Below are positions 1 to 20,937 of a DNA stretch of 64,000 bases, in pieces; positions within the stretch are counted from its first letter, which is position 1; the number at the start of each line of letters is the position of its first letter. Under the pieces are notes generated by a model that had not been told where the DNA came from, searched no databases, and saw only the letters and a list, made by a program, of their open reading frames with translations. The DNA comes from Metridium senile (lineage: Eukaryota; Cnidaria; Anthozoa; Actiniaria; Metridiidae), in NCBI GenBank assembly GCA_949775045.1, contig OX459103.1, positions 17,698,307 through 17,762,306 on the forward strand, written 5' to 3'. The position numbers and the translations under genes were made by a program.

Positions 1-69
1 CTTAAACCAATCCTAAACGATCTTTTGATTTGGTACTGACTGTCCCACCTTTTAACACCTCTGGGAAAA

Positions 70-1681
70 GGCAGCCCAACTATTCGATCTGAGGAATTTT
101 TTTTATAGCAAATATAAATCATTTTTAACCGCGCGCCTCGCGCGTCATATTGAACTCAAGTTTTTTGTTATTCTCTGAGCGCGCGGAAGGGCTTCCTGTG
201 GTGTATTTGTTTGAATGCGCGCGGATGGGATTCCTGTGGCTTTTTGTCAAAGTCGTGCGGTGTCGAAGAGGGTAGGATTTTGACAAGGTGTGAAACTTGT
301 TCACGTTACACATTTAGTTTCGCGCGTAGGAAATCAGCCATGAGAGAAAATTGTAATTTTTCTTCGAATATATAAAGTTTACGTTGATCTTCAACTACAG
401 TAAAAAGTATGATCATCTCCGAGCTCAGCAAAGGGGTTAAGCATACTTTTTAAAAAGGGCAGCATGGTGTGGAGGTGCACCCCAGGTTGCTAGGGCATAA
501 CTTCGGAAAATAGTCGGATTTTTACAATCGTGGAGCAATCGTGAAAATATCGATCAAGATCACATTCAGCTCATAATTCACCGATGAAGCCGAAAACGTT
601 GTTGATGTCTGTCTTGCATTTAACTTTTGGGTGGTTAAAATGACTTTTAAAAAACTCAAAGAAAGAAAGAAACAAAATGTATTTTATTATGAAAATATCA
701 TGGGATGGTAAATATAATTGAGAGTCGAAAATATCGTGATTTGCACTGCAGTGGCTGCTACAGTGAGTTTAGTTTTCATCCAAAAGGCCTGATTCAAATG
801 AGCACTTGCTTTTGAAGTCCGCATCGATGCTCTTCACTATTACAAAACAAACGGGGGAAAGCCTTTCTAGTAGCCTGGTGTGTACAGGTAATTAATGGAG
901 TTGAAGTTTTTATGTCAAAACAAATAATGTTATCTTATTTGTTCAAACCAACTAAAACCCGAATCAAACAGTGATTTTGTGGTGGCCGCTTTGCGAAGTT
1001 TTCCTTTTGAAGGATCAAAAACGTTCAACTCAGTTTCGTGAAAACTTTTGTTAGTTTAAAGAGCAAAATAAAGATTCTATTTAATAATTCTATTCAGCGG
1101 TTCAAACAATAATACATTTGTTATGAAAGTGTGAAGCGTCTATAGTTGTATTTTATAAACTATTTTCGAAAAAGCTGAAAACATTATCTTTACAGATTTT
1201 ATACTTTGAACGAAATTTGTTTCACATTGTAAAATATATTAACTATATGTTTAGCATTTCAATAAACATGGAAAGACATTTCATACACTGGCTGTTTGTT
1301 TTTGTTAGAAGTTTACTTAGTGAAAATCCGTATAAGAAAATAAAAATTGTTTCAAAAGAAAAGTTTGAATATGATATATAAGTTTTTCTTTGGTGAGTCA
1401 GTCGTTTGCTTCTTGCGTCCTTCTCGGCGCTCGTCGTTGAGTCTTCGCCGTCCTGGCAAGCTGGGGCGCACCTCTCTATCCATCCACGCCATCGAGTTTC
1501 ACACCTTGTATCAAGATACTACTTTAATTCTTCGATTTTTCTGTCGTACGTACGATTCCGCGCGACGGAAACATTGCTTGTAAAAAGCCACAGGAATCCT
1601 ATCCGCGCTCAATATGTATGTCGCTCGGCGCGCGTGTAAAAATCATTAAAAAAAATCCTCAAAGAGAATAGTTGGACTGCC
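70..1681. mobile_element. Non-autonomous DNA transposon with long TIRs
   Basis: The ends are inverted repeats of about 250 bp. The left arm starts GGCAGCCCAACTATTC at 70, and the right arm ends with its complement (GAATAGTTGGACTGCC) at 1666-1681. Deeper in the arms the blocks around 215-300 and 1497-1610 (GATTCCTGTGGCTTTTT, AAGGTGTGAAAC) also match in inverse. No transposase ORF is visible inside. No target duplication could be recognised. It lies 3' of the last visible exon of receptor gene A, so probably in one of its introns. Confidence 0.7.
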
Positions 1682-1695
1682 TATGCTCTGGGCAC

Positions 1696-1780
1696 AGGCA
1701 GCCCAACTATTCTCTTTTTAGGATTTTTTTTAATGACAATAAAGTTATCTGGTATCTTTAACCGCGCGCCGAGCAAAATA
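1696..1780. mobile_element. Solo terminal fragment of the same element family
   Basis: A second copy of the terminal sequence GGCAGCCCAACTATTCTC lies 14 bp beyond the end of the 70-1681 element, in the orientation of that element's left end. It runs through the GGATTTTTTTTAATGA and CCGCGCGCC blocks and then stops. Confidence 0.6.
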
Positions 1781-2044
1781 TATATTAATAACATATTTTT
1801 AACAGGTTGATATTGCAACAGAACAATGGACATATCTTTGATACGATGACGTGCATGTGGTCGTTTATTTTTAAAGATAATAAGATCTAGCTCTTTTTGT
1901 AGCTAGTTTCACTTTAGCATACTTATATACTCTAATTTCGTACTCTATGTACTTATTAATTAAAAAATATGTAACAATTTGTTACATATAAATTGGCAAG
2001 TTACTTTTTCATGATTGCGAACTAAACTTTCATATAAAACATAC

Positions 2045-6688
<4,644 letters not shown>

Positions 6689-6775
6689 GTTACGATAACA
6701 GAACATCGTTGAAATCATGCAAAATTGATATGTTGTGTCTACACATCTGTAAGTTGTTTAAGCTCATAATCTCGT

Positions 6776-6796
6776 GATATCTCATTGGCTGAATTT
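6776..6796 (-). promoter_or_regulatory. Conserved CCAAT-box promoter block, gene A
   Basis: The 21-bp block GATATCTCATTGGCTGAATTT (plus-strand reading) contains an inverted CCAAT box (CAGCCAATGAG on the coding strand), about 90 bp upstream of the gene A ATG. It is identical upstream of gene B (13943-13963) and nearly identical upstream of gene C (59346-59366). Confidence 0.6.
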
Positions 6797-7059
6797 CAAA
6801 TTTACATTTTTATAGTTCATAAATGTTGTTCAACTATTACTGTCAATCTAAAACTATCCTGGTACCAGAGGTTATTTTCTACTTGCTCAAGCGTTTGTGA
6901 ATCTAAAGGTTTTTGAAGGTATATATTGTGGGTAACGAGCACAGACGTACACATGATAGAAACAAATACTAGATCAAGAAACCTTTTGGTTTCCAGGATA
7001 TCTATCTACTAACAAACATACGTAGGACCCGTAACAATTTTAAATAAGAGACGTATTAT

Positions 7060-13858
<6,799 letters not shown>

Positions 13859-13942
13859 GTTACAGCGACAGAATATCGTTGAAAACATGGCAGGATTATT
13901 ATGTTGTGTCTATGTCTCGGCTGTCTAACCTCATAAGATCTT

Positions 13943-13963
13943 GATATCTCATTGGCTGAATTT
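13943..13963 (-). promoter_or_regulatory. Conserved CCAAT-box promoter block, gene B
   Basis: The same 21-bp GATATCTCATTGGCTGAATTT block as in gene A, 85-105 bp upstream of the ATG at 13858. The Polinton target duplication begins only 3 bp beyond it, so the proximal promoter was left intact while everything farther upstream moved 25 kb away. Confidence 0.6.
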
Positions 13964-13965
13964 CC

Positions 13966-13971
13966 AACGTG
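13966..13971. repeat. Polinton target-site duplication, left copy
   Basis: AACGTG immediately precedes the element; the right copy is 39246-39251. Confidence 0.9.
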
Positions 13972-14245
13972 AGTAGTTTTGTTTGGATGAAATGAGCCTC
14001 TTTTTCGAGTGACTAGGAGCGAATTGGAGCGAATTGTGAGTGACCAAATAAATTAACTTGAGTGTCTGACTTAATTTATTCAAGTGACTTAATTTATTCA
14101 ATGGTTTTACGTCAAACATTGAGTGAATTGGTGAATTAATTTATTCAATCGTCATGGTAACCCAATAACGCAAGCGGGCAAGTCTGAACAGTTCTTTTGT
14201 TCCACAGAATAGATATATAGCGCGGGCGTTTTGAAATTATTATTA
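13972..14245 (+). repeat. Polinton left TIR
   Basis: About 274 bp, inverted match to 38972-39245 with roughly 4 substitutions. It contains the near-repeats GACTTAATTTATTCAAGTGACTTAATTTATTCAA and GGAGCGAATTGGAGCGAATT. It ends about 20 bp before the ATG of the first ORF. Confidence 0.92.
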
Positions 14246-14266
14246 GCCTTCAACCTTTCCTGCAAG

Positions 14267-14827
14267 ATGAATACCTCCAAAGTTCAAGTTGACGAAGTCG
14301 AAACTACCGAGCGTGCTTTCCTACTGGAATTAATATCAAGTATTTTACAACTATCCTATGCTTCTCATTGTCATGAAGCCATTTGGAAGTCAATTCAATG
14401 TGAAGGATGTGAGTTCAATTGGCCAAGTCAGAAGGATCATCTGTGTATGATCCTTGTCAACGACGAGGAGGAGGCTTGGCACTCATTCCACGACGAAGCC
14501 ATTCAAGTCGTAGATTCAAACCGCATCTGGAATTTAGCTCAAGAGATTGCTCATATGTTACAGTTTGATATACATTAATCGTGGTATGATTACATATCAG
14601 AACTTCATAAACTATCAACAACATCTGCCTACCTGATGTACTATCAAATAGAAACTTATGCCAAGCCATCGGGTAAACCAATCGAGAAGATCCTGCAAGT
14701 TTTAGTCAAAGGAAACCTGAAGATCTATGGGAAAAGAAAAACTATCACTAAAGCTTCTTCGATTGCCTATCCTGATAAATGTAACAGCAAAGGTGAAGAA
14801 CGCATGAACATTAATAACCAAGGATAG
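14267..14827 (+). pseudogene. Polinton left-end ORF of unknown function, interrupted by a TAA
   Basis: An ORF from the ATG at 14267 (MNTSKVQVDEVE...) stops at TAA 14576-14578. The same frame is open on both sides: after the stop it continues for 82 codons (SWYDYISELHKL...) to a TAG at 14825. The downstream stretch has coding-like composition, so a single ~185-codon gene cut by one nonsense change is the simplest reading. The Cys/His residues in the first part (SHCHE, CEGCEF) could bind metal, but I do not recognise the family. The alternative is that only the 103-residue first part is real. Confidence 0.5.
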
Positions 14828-14935
14828 AACACAATGGTTCATTAATATGTACATAATTCATCTATTGTATAAACATATATATTCAATAAACTATATTTAA
14901 ACATTCATTCTACCTTTGATTTTCTTCTAGTTAAC

Positions 14936-15190
14936 ATGGGTTTAATTTATTCTAGATTATATTTTCACTTTTTAAGATGTTTAGCTGTTCGCATTGATTT
15001 TGGAATACAATTTGATGAAATGACTATAAAATTTCAAACGTTTTCTATTAATCGAGTAAGTGAATTAAAACAAATATATGACTATGGAAAAATGAGAGGT
15101 CATATGGGTAGAACACTAGCCTTTTTCCGATTTATAGAAGAATTACAACTAACCGAGAAAAAATGGAACGAGATTTACATTTTTATTTGA
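14936..15190 (+). CDS. Small Polinton ORF, unknown function
   Basis: 84 codons from ATG 14936 (MGLIYSRLYFHFLRCL...). The N-terminus is hydrophobic/aromatic and the remainder charged. No family recognised. It sits between the left-end ORF and the integrase on the same strand, spaced like a separate gene. Low confidence that it is expressed. Confidence 0.35.
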   Translation: MGLIYSRLYFHFLRCLAVRIDFGIQFDEMTIKFQTFSINRVSELKQIYDYGKMRGHMGRTLAFFRFIEELQLTEKKWNEIYIFI

Positions 15191-15365
15191 GATAAAAGCC
15201 GAACATATCTCATTCGAACTTCATTTCATTTTACGCATCGTAAAGTTAACATGTGTTGTTTGCCTGCCTCCTTTCAACTATCTCTACAACAGTTGTTTAA
15301 CAAAACCCGTTGCATCTTGGCTTGTTGTGGTGGTCAAATTATTGTTGAAAATTCTGAATTCTGTG

Positions 15366-15878
15366 ATGGAAAAGATTCTAAACAACATTTACTACAACCT
15401 ACAAAGCGCAGGAAGTTTTTCTGGACCAGAGGGTGTTTTCCGTGTTGCAAGAGAACAGGGACACAAGAAAATCACACGTAAACAAGTCAAAGAATGGATG
15501 AAAAAACAAGAAACCTACACTCTACACCGACCGGCCATTCGTAAGTTTACGAAAAATAGAGTGATTGTTGGTGGAAAAGATGATCAATTTCAAGCCGATC
15601 TTGTAGACCTGAGTTCATTGAGTAAATACAACAAGGGTTACCACTATCTCTTGACCGTCATTGATATTCTCTCAAAATATGGTTTTGCTATTCCACTGAA
15701 AACCAAGTCAGGTGAAGAACTCACAAAAGCGTTAATGAAACTGTTCAAGACAGGAAGGATTCCTTCTAAGCTACAATCTGACCATGGATTAGAATTTCTT
15801 AATCGCAAAGTTCAAAGTTATTTGAAGAAAAAGAACGTTCATTTCTTTGCTACAAATAGGTCACTATACTTCTATTGA
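15366..15878 (+). pseudogene. INT: Polinton integrase, 3' truncated
   Basis: Retroviral-type (RVE) integrase of Polintons. I start it at ATG 15366 (MEKILNNIYYN), where the family's N-terminus begins. The first catalytic Asp lies in FQADLVD (residue 78) and the second in LQSDHG (residue 139). The conserved line ends at NVHFFATN (residue 164), then a 6-residue foreign tail (RSLYFY) and a stop follow. The third catalytic residue, a Glu expected about 35 residues after the second Asp, and the C-terminal region are absent. The downstream penton-like frame enters exactly here, so a deletion removed the 3' part of INT. Catalytically dead as written. Confidence 0.9.
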
Positions 15879-16368
15879 AAAGATCATTGAAGCAATGAAT
15901 GGACTACTTCAAGAATCTCAGTACAAAAACGATGTTTCGTTTTCCTATCAGAAGCTCAATAGAAAAGTGACGATTCATCTTCAAAATGACTTAGAACTTA
16001 TCTTTTTCGAGATCGGTGTCATGCTAGGTTTCCGTTCTGAAATTTCGTATAACAAAACCACAACAGCCGAACGCGAAGCTGACATGGATCACGGGTTTCA
16101 CAATCTATACGTCTACTGTGATATTGTAGAATCACAGTGTGTTGGTAATTCCCAAGTTCCTTTATTGAGAATTGTTCCTGTTGAAGGTGAAGATGGTCAA
16201 CAAATCACCAGAACCTTTGTGAGCCCACAGTATCTACCGGTCAGCAGGAAAGAATTTGACACTATTGAGGTCAATATAAGGCGTGATTCTGGTGATCTTG
16301 TGCCATTTGAAACTGGACGGTTGTTGATAACACTTCATCTCAGGAGAGCTTCACCTTACTTTCATTGA
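15858..16368 (+). pseudogene. Polinton penton-like minor capsid protein, 5' truncated
   Basis: The frame is open from the integrase junction to the stop at 16366-16368. It starts with GHYTSIEKIIEAMNGLL, which in my recollection of Polinton minor capsid (single jelly-roll, penton) proteins lies near residue 100, and ends with the recurrent block EFDTIEVNI...VPFETGRLLITLHLRR. There is no ATG at a plausible N-terminus, and the frame differs from the integrase frame. The 5' part was lost in the same deletion that truncated INT. The jelly-roll assignment rests on family knowledge; the truncation is visible. Confidence 0.75.
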
Positions 16369-16373
16369 TCAAG

Positions 16374-16811
16374 ATGAGACAATCGAACCCAGAATATTTC
16401 AAGAACTATTACCTTGAGCAGGCGCAACAGAAAGGTGGGCATCTCCCAGCCTTTCACGGAGGTATGGTTCAACACGGTTATGGACTGGGTTCTATCTTTA
16501 AAGGGTTATACCGATGGGCAGTACCTCATTTACGATCTGGTATCAAGAATGTTGGCAAACAGGCACTCAAAGAAGGATTGGGCGTGGCACAAGATGTTAT
16601 CGAGGGAAATTCAGTCGGTGATTCACTAAAAAAGAGAGGCAAAAAAGCTGTTGGTGCGTTAACATCCCATGATGCTTCGCAAACTCAAAACGGAGGTGGT
16701 CGTAAACCTTCAAAAAGAAGAGCGCAAGCAAAGCGGGTCAGTCGGCCTTCAGCCAAGAAGCGGAAAACATCTCCTCCAAAGAAAAATCAATTACACAACT
16801 TTTTTGACTAA
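16374..16811 (+). CDS. Basic virion-type protein (Polinton/adintovirus pX/pVI-like)
   Basis: 145 codons from ATG 16374 (MRQSNPEYFKNYYLEQ); the start lies 5 bp after the penton-like stop. A Gly-rich segment (HGGMVQHGYGLGSIFKGLYR) precedes an amphipathic Ala/Val/Gly/Lys region. The C-terminal third is highly basic (KRRAQAKRVSRPSAKKRK), suitable for DNA binding or nuclear import. Polintons and adintoviruses usually carry such a protein beside the capsid genes; resemblance to adenoviral core or membrane-lytic minor proteins is suggested by composition, not proven. Apparently intact. Confidence 0.65.
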   Translation: MRQSNPEYFKNYYLEQAQQKGGHLPAFHGGMVQHGYGLGSIFKGLYRWAVPHLRSGIKNVGKQALKEGLGVAQDVIEGNSVGDSLKKRGKKAVGALTSHDASQTQNGGGRKPSKRRAQAKRVSRPSAKKRKTSPPKKNQLHNFFD

Positions 16812-16820
16812 TTTTCCACC

Positions 16821-18140
16821 ATGAGTCATCCAAAAGCAAAGATGTGTAACAAGTCTGAATTGGATTTGTTTCTGGCACCTCACGTTCAATCGAACATTGA
16901 CCGTGAACAGTTTATTGAATATTTTCCAGTCTCGAACATCACCGATTCCGCCCCGATTGAATTTTGCATACCCGGAAGTGGTGATGAACTAACCGATTTG
17001 AAAGGGTCATGGCTTTACCTCAAGGTTAAAATCACCAAGGCTAACGGTGCTAATTTAGTAGATGACGATAAAGTTGGACCAGTTAATCTGTTCCTACAGT
17101 CCCTGTTTAGTCAAGTAGATGTCACATTGAATGATAAGTTGATTTCTTCATCAACCAACACTAACGCCTATAGAGCTATGCTTACTACACTCTTGACCTA
17201 TGGAACCGATGCTAAATCCTCTCAACTTCAATCAGAACTGTTTTACAAAGATACTCCAGGAAGATTGGATAACAACGACCCTCTTGCAGCTGAAGAAACA
17301 AGAAATATGGGTTTGCATACCCGCTACAACTATTGCAAAAATAGTTCTACTATTGAGATGATGGGTCCATTACATCAAGATTTGTTCTATCAAGATCGGC
17401 TGATCCTCAATGGCGTCACGATTCGCATCAGATTGAATCGAAGTAAAAACACCTTCTGTCTTCTTTCTTCCGCTGCCGGAGCTGACTATAAAGTTGTGAT
17501 TCAAGAAGCAAGTTTTCATATTCGCAAAGTAAAGATTCACAACGATACATTTTTGGGTATTGCCTCTGTACTTCGTCAGACCCCAGCTCTCTACCCCATC
17601 TGCAGAGTCGAGTGTAAAGCTATGTCCATCTCTAGTGGTCAGATGACTTTCACACCAGATGATGTGTTTTTAGGTCAAATACCTAAACGTATTATTATTG
17701 GTTTGGTTGAAAACACGGCCTTTAACGGTTCGTTCAATAAAAATCCATTCAACTTTCAACACTTCAATGCTACACAAGTCGGCGTCTATATCAACGGAGA
17801 ATCTAGTCCCATGAAAGCTATGCAGCTCAACTTTGAACAATCACAGTATCTCAGAGGTTACATGAGTTTGTTTCTTGGCACAGGAAATCTATTTCACGAT
17901 AAAGGGTTCCAAATTGACCGTAACGATTATGCTAACGGCTATACCCTTTATGCTTTTGACCTGACCCCAGACCTCTCGACCGGGCCTCATGTTTCTCCTA
18001 TAAAGCAAGGGAATCTTCGCGTCGGGATTCAGTTTGCAGAACCACTGACGACAACAGTCAACGCTATTCTCTTTGCCGAATTTGACTCTCTCATCGAGAT
18101 TGACAACAACAGAAACGTGACCTTCAACTGGGCAAGTTAA
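16821..18140 (+). CDS. MCP: Polinton major capsid protein (double jelly roll)
   Basis: 439 codons, intact, from ATG 16821 to TAA 18138-18140. Recognised as the Polinton major capsid protein by overall sequence: an N-terminal segment with the F-x-P-V-S-N-I-T strand, then ...LYLKVKI...NLFLQSLFSQVDVTLN, later NYCKNSSTIEMMGPLHQDLFYQDRLILNGVTIRIRL, and ...GYTLYAFDLTPD...AEFDSLIEID at the C-terminus. Length matches the family (roughly 400-500 residues). It is expected to form trimeric pseudo-hexagonal capsomers. It lies 9 bp after the basic protein and its stop abuts the protease ATG, a tight plus-strand morphogenesis block. No lesions are visible. Confidence 0.93.
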   Translation: MSHPKAKMCNKSELDLFLAPHVQSNIDREQFIEYFPVSNITDSAPIEFCIPGSGDELTDLKGSWLYLKVKITKANGANLVDDDKVGPVNLFLQSLFSQVDVTLNDKLISSSTNTNAYRAMLTTLLTYGTDAKSSQLQSELFYKDTPGRLDNNDPLAAEETRNMGLHTRYNYCKNSSTIEMMGPLHQDLFYQDRLILNGVTIRIRLNRSKNTFCLLSSAAGADYKVVIQEASFHIRKVKIHNDTFLGIASVLRQTPALYPICRVECKAMSISSGQMTFTPDDVFLGQIPKRIIIGLVENTAFNGSFNKNPFNFQHFNATQVGVYINGESSPMKAMQLNFEQSQYLRGYMSLFLGTGNLFHDKGFQIDRNDYANGYTLYAFDLTPDLSTGPHVSPIKQGNLRVGIQFAEPLTTTVNAILFAEFDSLIEIDNNRNVTFNWAS

Positions 18141-18836
18141 ATGAATACGAGAGAGATTGCAGTGGTATTGAAAAACCTTCCTTACACAAGAACATCCTTT
18201 CAAGGTGTCTACCCTTCAGATCGACTACCAACACACATTGGATACTACCCCGCAGCGTTTGTAGCTAACGTCGACGATCACGATCAACCTGGATCTCACT
18301 GGTGTGCATTTTACTTTGATGAAGATCAAAATGGGGAATTTTTTGACTCTTATGGTCACAAGCCTGAAGATTATCGCTTGAACTTTAAACTGTTTTTAGA
18401 AAAAAACTGTAAAACCTGGATATACAACACGCGTGAACTTCAAGCCCTAAACTCAAACGTTTGTGGTCACTATTGTCTCTACTATCTAGTCAATCGTTGT
18501 CGAAACATTAGCCTTAAAACTATTGTAAATCGTTTTACTAATCAACCACCAACTAACGATCGATTAGTCTATCACTTTATTGTAAAACACTTTGGCTATT
18601 TAATTCAAACCATAAAAAATATTGTAAAGCATCAAACTTCTAAACACAATAAAAAATCACATTTAGTATATATCATGGTTTTTATTAAATTGAAAACATT
18701 ATTACAAGTAAATCATCCATTAAAAGCAAGCCAACGCTGGCGAAGTTCTTTTTGTTTGTTGCGCGATCTTGATCTTATAGGTCCTGGTGTTTTCGGTATA
18801 GGGGTAGTAAACGATTCGTTTCTCTCTTGTGTTTGA
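18141..18836 (+). CDS. PRO: Adenain-like cysteine protease of the Polinton
   Basis: 231 codons from an ATG directly following the capsid stop. Catalytic residues of the adenoviral (C5, Ulp1-related) protease type are visible: His53 in GSHWCAF, Asp69 in FFDSYG, Gln101 and Cys108 in NSNVCGHYC. The core ends near residue 155 (HFGYLI). The following ~75 residues are Lys/Ser-rich, and their last 124 bp overlap the convergent gene ending at 18713, so the tail may be an accidental extension. Its presumed role is maturation of capsid and core proteins. Apparently intact. Confidence 0.9.
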   Translation: MNTREIAVVLKNLPYTRTSFQGVYPSDRLPTHIGYYPAAFVANVDDHDQPGSHWCAFYFDEDQNGEFFDSYGHKPEDYRLNFKLFLEKNCKTWIYNTRELQALNSNVCGHYCLYYLVNRCRNISLKTIVNRFTNQPPTNDRLVYHFIVKHFGYLIQTIKNIVKHQTSKHNKKSHLVYIMVFIKLKTLLQVNHPLKASQRWRSSFCLLRDLDLIGPGVFGIGVVNDSFLSCV

Positions 18837-19505
18837 TCATGAATACCAGACTTGAATTGTCTAAGCGTTGATTTTCTTTGCCTATTTTTTACAAGATGAT
18901 CAGGTGCGTTCATCTTAGCAAGGCCTCGGGTAAACATTTCCCAACCTAAAGGAGCTACACCTTTGTTAGATCTTAATGAATCTTTCAGCAAATCAGTAAT
19001 ATGGGAACCTTTCAGTGGTTTTCCTTCATAAATTAACTGTCCACGATCGTCCCATTTCATTATCTCAGGATTTTCTTTGATCGTTTCCAACATCAGTTTA
19101 CCGACTTCTTTCAGTGTTTTGGGTAAAGCGCGTATAATGTTACGCTCCATTGAACTCTCATTCTCTTCTGATTCATCACGGGCTTCCTGTGGTTGATTGT
19201 TTTTCACTTTCAACTTCACGTTCTGGAATAGGTAGCTTTACTGGTGGTGGTGGGGGTTGTTGAATTTTTACATTGACTGCTTCACCTTTTCTCTGATTAT
19301 AATAAGTCAGATAATTGTTTAACGCTTGACTATATTGTCTTACTTTTTCATCTTCGGATAGGTTATTATCTTTCAATACATCGTTGATATCACTATCCAA
19401 ACCATTCAATCTTGCCGTAAGAGGAGTTGTGTTGACATTTTGTCGCTGTTGTAATCTTTCCAATGTGTTCTCAGGAACCAAAACCATTTTTTTAGCATGA
19501 TTCAT
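18713..19505 (-). pseudogene. Conserved Polinton protein of unknown function, split into two frames
   Basis: Two overlapping minus-strand ORFs: 19176-19505 (MNHAKKMVLVPENTLERL...) and 18713-19219 (containing ALPKTLKEVGKLML, WDDRGQLIYEGKPLKGSHI and APLGWEMFTRGLAKMNAPDHL). In other Polintons I recall these as N- and C-terminal parts of one ~250-residue protein. The second ORF has no ATG at its start (the first codon of the open stretch is GTG). The frames overlap in 19176-19219, so one indel or a frameshift separates them. Function is unknown; the position between protease and ATPase suggests virion assembly. Confidence 0.65.
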
Positions 19506-19828
19506 TTTAAGAATCTCTCCAAAACTGTGATGACGGTTGGCAGTAAAAGAGAGAGGAAATTCCCCCCTTTTTGAACTAGAAGCTTACGTTTTTGTTGCAA
19601 TGGAATTCCTTTAGAAGCCAACTTGATCAGTTGTTTTTTATAGGGGCCCAGTTGTTTCTTTTTTTGATGACTAATCGAAAGGTTAGAATGCAACAAATTG
19701 TAAATACATTCACAAAGAGTGTGAATCAATGGATCATCAGCGGTCTTGATAATGGCTTTAACTTGATGTGGTTAGCTTGAAGCCAAGACTTTGAGATGAT
19801 GATAGTTCTTTTTAGCACGGCGACTCAT
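19502..19828 (-). pseudogene. Small conserved Polinton protein with nonsense codon
   Basis: The true start is ATG 19828 (MSRRAKKNYHHLKVLASS), after which the frame meets TAA at 19772-19774. It continues open in the same frame through HTLCECIYNLLHSN, a Lys-rich middle (QKKKQLGPYKKQL) and the C-terminal QKGG plus hydrophobic LLPTVITVL to the stop at 19502. This matches a recurrent ~110-residue Polinton protein with N-terminal MSRRAKKN and the QKGG-hydrophobic end. The stop overlaps the next gene's ATG. A single nonsense change inactivates it. Function unknown. Confidence 0.7.
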
Positions 19829-19863
19829 GTTCAACTGAACTGTTCTGACTAAACCCTAGCTTT

Positions 19864-20505
19864 TTATATCTTTCTGACGCACGCGTATTGTGTTTCTTCT
19901 GGAAAGAGATTGGTTCTCAGACGAAACTCGTCGCTTGTTTCAGGTTTGAGGTCACAAAACAAGTACCCATAAGCCTTAGCGGTTGCGTCGGTGAATGCTT
20001 CTTGCATGAATTTAGTATTTCCAGGATACATTTGTTTCGCTAAATGAGTGATCTGACTGCTATCACGAGGTGATTTGAAAATGAACAAATAGTGAGCATT
20101 GAGAGATATATTTCTCATTTCCTTGCCTTGACAAAACATGTTTTGAAGTATAAACACGCAAGATAAATTTAGATGATGGCATCCCTTTGTGAAGATATTC
20201 GTTAAACGTTTATCATTACTCAATTCACTCATCAAATCATCAATAACTATGAGATTTATTTTTGATGGATCAATTCTCGATTCTAAATCACCTGGTAAAC
20301 CTTCAATAAACTCTATGTTAGGAATAGTTTGCGTCATTTCATCATGGGCTGGTTGATGCATGCCATGAAGCCATAAAATATTTTCTGGTGAACCATCAAT
20401 CATTTCTTCTCCTCGTTCTAATATCCTCCGTAGTAACCACGTTTTTCCGCAAGAACTGGGCCCTGCCATGATTGCACCAAACGGGTGTTTTAACCTTGAA
20501 TCCAT
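19864..20505 (-). CDS. ATP: Polinton genome-packaging ATPase (FtsK/HerA, A32-like)
   Basis: 213 codons if started at ATG 20505 (MDSRLKHPFGAIMAGP). The upstream 26 codons open in this frame lie in the GC-rich hairpin region and look non-coding. Walker A GPSSCGKT at residues 15-22 and Walker B LIVIDDLM at 85-92 are intact, followed by a sensor-like CVFILQNMF and a conserved Cys-rich end (YGYLFCDLKP). It powers DNA packaging into capsids in the related viruses. Leading minus-strand gene of the block 18713-20505. No lesions. Confidence 0.92.
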   Translation of the reverse strand: MDSRLKHPFGAIMAGPSSCGKTWLLRRILERGEEMIDGSPENILWLHGMHQPAHDEMTQTIPNIEFIEGLPGDLESRIDPSKINLIVIDDLMSELSNDKRLTNIFTKGCHHLNLSCVFILQNMFCQGKEMRNISLNAHYLFIFKSPRDSSQITHLAKQMYPGNTKFMQEAFTDATAKAYGYLFCDLKPETSDEFRLRTNLFPEETQYACVRKI

Positions 20506-20523
20506 GTGTAATAGCGGAGCTCC

Positions 20524-20546
20524 CGCGCGGGCCGAAGGCCCGCGCG
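20524..20546. promoter_or_regulatory. Perfect GC hairpin upstream of the ATPase gene
   Basis: CGCGCGGGCC-GAA-GGCCCGCGCG: a 10-bp perfect stem with a 3-nt loop in an otherwise AT-rich element, 19 bp upstream of the ATPase ATG. It could be transcribed as a strong stem or act as a protein-binding site in the divergent control region. Confidence 0.6.
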
Positions 20547-20625
20547 AGCGGAGCACCATACTTAAGAAAAAATGGTAATGCATCGAGTCGATTTTCGATG
20601 GTTTTCACACAGGAATCCCAAGCGT

Positions 20626-20660
20626 ACGTCCGACGTCCGACGTCCGACGTCCGACGTCCG
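20626..20660. repeat. Five tandem ACGTCCG heptamers
   Basis: Five exact copies of ACGTCCG, 121 bp upstream of the ATPase ATG, next to the GC hairpin. An array of identical short sites near a divergent promoter suggests protein binding. Confidence 0.8.
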
Positions 20661-20770
20661 CGCCCATCGCGATGCTGATTGGTTGTTATATTTAGGCGGG
20701 AACGAAAGTGACGCGCGCGCCAAATAGCGCTAGATCAACCAAAGCAAAGTTGTTCTTTTAATTTATCGAC

Positions 20771-20937
20771 AAAAAAGTCAAACAAACAACAACAAAATAG
20801 CAGAGCTTACATTAATACAAAATAACAATGGAGAAAGATGAACTTCGAAGAACAAAAAAGTCAAACAAACAACAACAAAATAGCAGAGCTTACATTAATA
20901 CAAAATAACAACGGAGAAAGATGAACTTCGAAGAACA
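20771..20937. repeat. Tandem 83-bp duplication in the Polinton control region
   Basis: Two copies (period 83, one A/C difference) running from AAAAAAGTCAAACAAACAAC to GAACTTCGAAGAAC. The sequence after the second copy stays open from a coding-like MEKDELRR-type start (ATG in copy 1, ACG in copy 2) to a TGA at about 21020, possibly the remnant of a small gene. The rest of 20940-22290 shows no convincing gene. Confidence 0.7.

Noticed and set aside
20505..20583. ATPase start at the upstream codon 20583
   Set aside because: The extra 26 codons fall in the GC hairpin and lack similarity to the family; ATG 20505 begins at the usual N-terminus.
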